A DNA stretch of 64,000 nucleotides from assembly GCA_951799405.1 (NCBI GenBank), contig OX637350.1, positions 3,643,852-3,707,851 of the forward strand, written 5' to 3'. Below are positions 62,729-64,000 of this stretch, piece after piece. The notes under the pieces are model-generated. The model did not search any database and was not told where the DNA came from. It saw only the letters and a list, made by a program, of their open reading frames with translations. Position 1 is the first letter of the stretch. Each line of letters opens with the position of its first letter. The position numbers and the translations under genes were made by a program. The DNA is from Agapetus fuscipes. Its lineage: Eukaryota; Arthropoda; Insecta; Trichoptera; Glossosomatidae.

Positions 62729-63068
62729 GTTTTGAATGGAGAAATCAAATTAGCAATGTTATTTCGGTAGTCCACCAAAAAGTTATTTCTCTGGAGGGTT
62801 CAAATACTCTAATAACGCTTAATGTTATTGCCAGCCTGACCGACATAAGATACACCTAAGTTTGTACATAATATGTAGGTCTCCCTATTCACAATTCCTT
62901 AACACAACATGGCTGGTTAATTGTACCATCATGTGGAAGACAAGGAGCTTCCTTAGGTCTTGCAATATCACATTCTACGCTAAGTAGGCTATGAGGAAAT
63001 TCCTTCATGAAATATATTATATTCATTAATTAAGACAAGGAGTAGCATTCGTTCGTCTAAAATAATCT
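62729..63068. other. No gene recognised
   Basis: No supported feature. Confidence 0.35.
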
Positions 63069-63355
63069 ATTATTAAAGTCGCGAAGATATATTAACATTA
63101 AAAATACATATTAAATGCATGCCCACAAACAGAAACGTAAGAGATCGTAGCTGTACAAAAATGGTTCATTTGCCAATGTCACCTCTGTTTCAGGGAAGGT
63201 CGACAAGAGTCGCAGGGCTTATGTTCATTTGAGATTGGGTGTTATATTGTAAATCCACATGCGGCATGCTTAAGCGCGAACTTATACGTGTCTGCGTGTG
63301 GGAATGCATTTAATAATGAACTCAAACGTAATATGTCTTTGCAACTTAGATTATA
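63069..63355. repeat. Two A-repeats, inverted junction
   Basis: 63069-63148 is a minus 3' end (ATTAAAGTCGCGAAGATATA...CACAAACAGAAACG). 63150-63355 is a plus copy starting inside (TGTACAAAAATGGTTCATTT) and ending CAACTTAGATTATAG. Confidence 0.75.
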
Positions 63356-63847
63356 GAATAAAGTAAAATTCCCCCTCATCAGTAAAATCATTGTCCGCAA
63401 AAGCCTTCAAATATCCTTACAAACAAAAAATGATATTACATTCAACTAGTGGACTCTATTGTTCTCCACCGAGGGGGGGAAAACTTGTCCAGAATTGTTG
63501 ATCGTAAAAAGCTGTGAGGAAGGGAGGGGGTGCTATCGGATAAGGGTGCAATCAGTATAAAACTTTACTTTATACTCTACTCGAAAAGGTATGAAAACAA
63601 AAACAGCGCTTATAATATCCGTTTTAGTTTCTATATATTTTTTGAAAACGCTTTAGTCGAGTTTAATCTTTGAGTGCTATACTTGGGTTACAATTTCTGT
63701 AGCTATGGCGATGCCTTACGAAGAAGGGGTTGATTTATTGGACCTTGGGGTTCTTCATGAGGCCGTTATTTTGAGAAAAGGCACCACAGAATGATTTACC
63801 TGAATTTCGCGGAACCAATCCTTAATTAATACTTCAATCTTTAAGTC
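63356..63847. other. No gene recognised
   Basis: No supported feature. Confidence 0.35.
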
Positions 63848-64000
63848 TAATCTCTAATCTAATCTAAGCTGCAAAGATATATATCATTTAAGATTTATAT
63901 TAAATGCATTCCCACAAGCAGACATGTATAATTTCGCGCTAACACATGCCGCATGTGGACCTACAATATAAAAACCCAATCTCAAATGAACATAAGCCTT
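63848..64000 (-). repeat. A-repeat (minus), runs off window edge
   Basis: CTAATCTCTAATCTAATCTAAG to AATGAACATAAGCCTT at the last base. Confidence 0.85.

Overview
This is a gene-poor, A+T-rich eukaryotic window with no convincing host protein-coding gene. The 5S rRNA-like sequence, the LINE tails and the retroelement types suggest an arthropod, probably an insect; that is inference, not proof. Almost everything that can be supported is transposable-element sequence. It is dominated by one ~250 bp interspersed repeat (called A-repeat here, about 40 whole or partial copies on both strands) and three tRNA-derived SINE families (S1, S2, S3). There are also 3' ends of several LINE clades, several foldback or MITE-like families, and short tandem repeats.

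Layout. 1-1287 is the open C-terminal half of a LINE reverse transcriptase on the minus strand. 1.3-12 kb is a dense nest of SINEs, A-repeats and foldback elements, including a 5S rRNA-like head fused to an S2 SINE at 4160-4590. 12067-13719 is a 1.65 kb Harbinger-like non-autonomous DNA element. 14-45 kb alternates A-repeats, SINEs, MITEs (420 bp at 14683, 240 bp at 28768 and 37142), satellite-like arrays (25.4 kb, 42.1 kb) and LINE remnants. 45854-49875 is a complete, very young LTR retrotransposon on the minus strand. 50-64 kb returns to mixed repeats, with a three-level nest at 55774-56812 and LINE 3' ends at 59.8 and 61.0-61.4 kb.

Two things stand out. First, the LTR element has 515 bp LTRs that differ at one site by eye, a TTAT target duplication, a tRNA-Leu-like primer site, and a single intact 770-codon ORF with no protease, RT, RNase H or integrase. 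The ORF reads as SAP domain, coiled coil, Gag capsid-like region, CCHC knuckle, coiled coil, an OARD1/TARG1-like macro (ADP-ribose-binding) domain, and a C-terminal CCCH zinc finger. A Gag-only element whose Gag carries a macro domain is unusual and is the best candidate for something undescribed.

Second, at least eight short elements carry hammerhead-ribozyme-like cores (CTGANGA, stem II, GAAA, a short self-complementary stem III, then U-H). Several are inside palindromes, and several inserted into A-repeats with 7-13 bp target duplications and 5' truncation. Those whose stem II can be drawn share an extra nucleotide between the CTGANGA box and stem II. They resemble the hammerheads of Penelope-like retroelements.

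All family names (A, D, K, L, S1-S3 and so on) are local labels. Repeat ends are by-eye estimates unless a target duplication fixes them.
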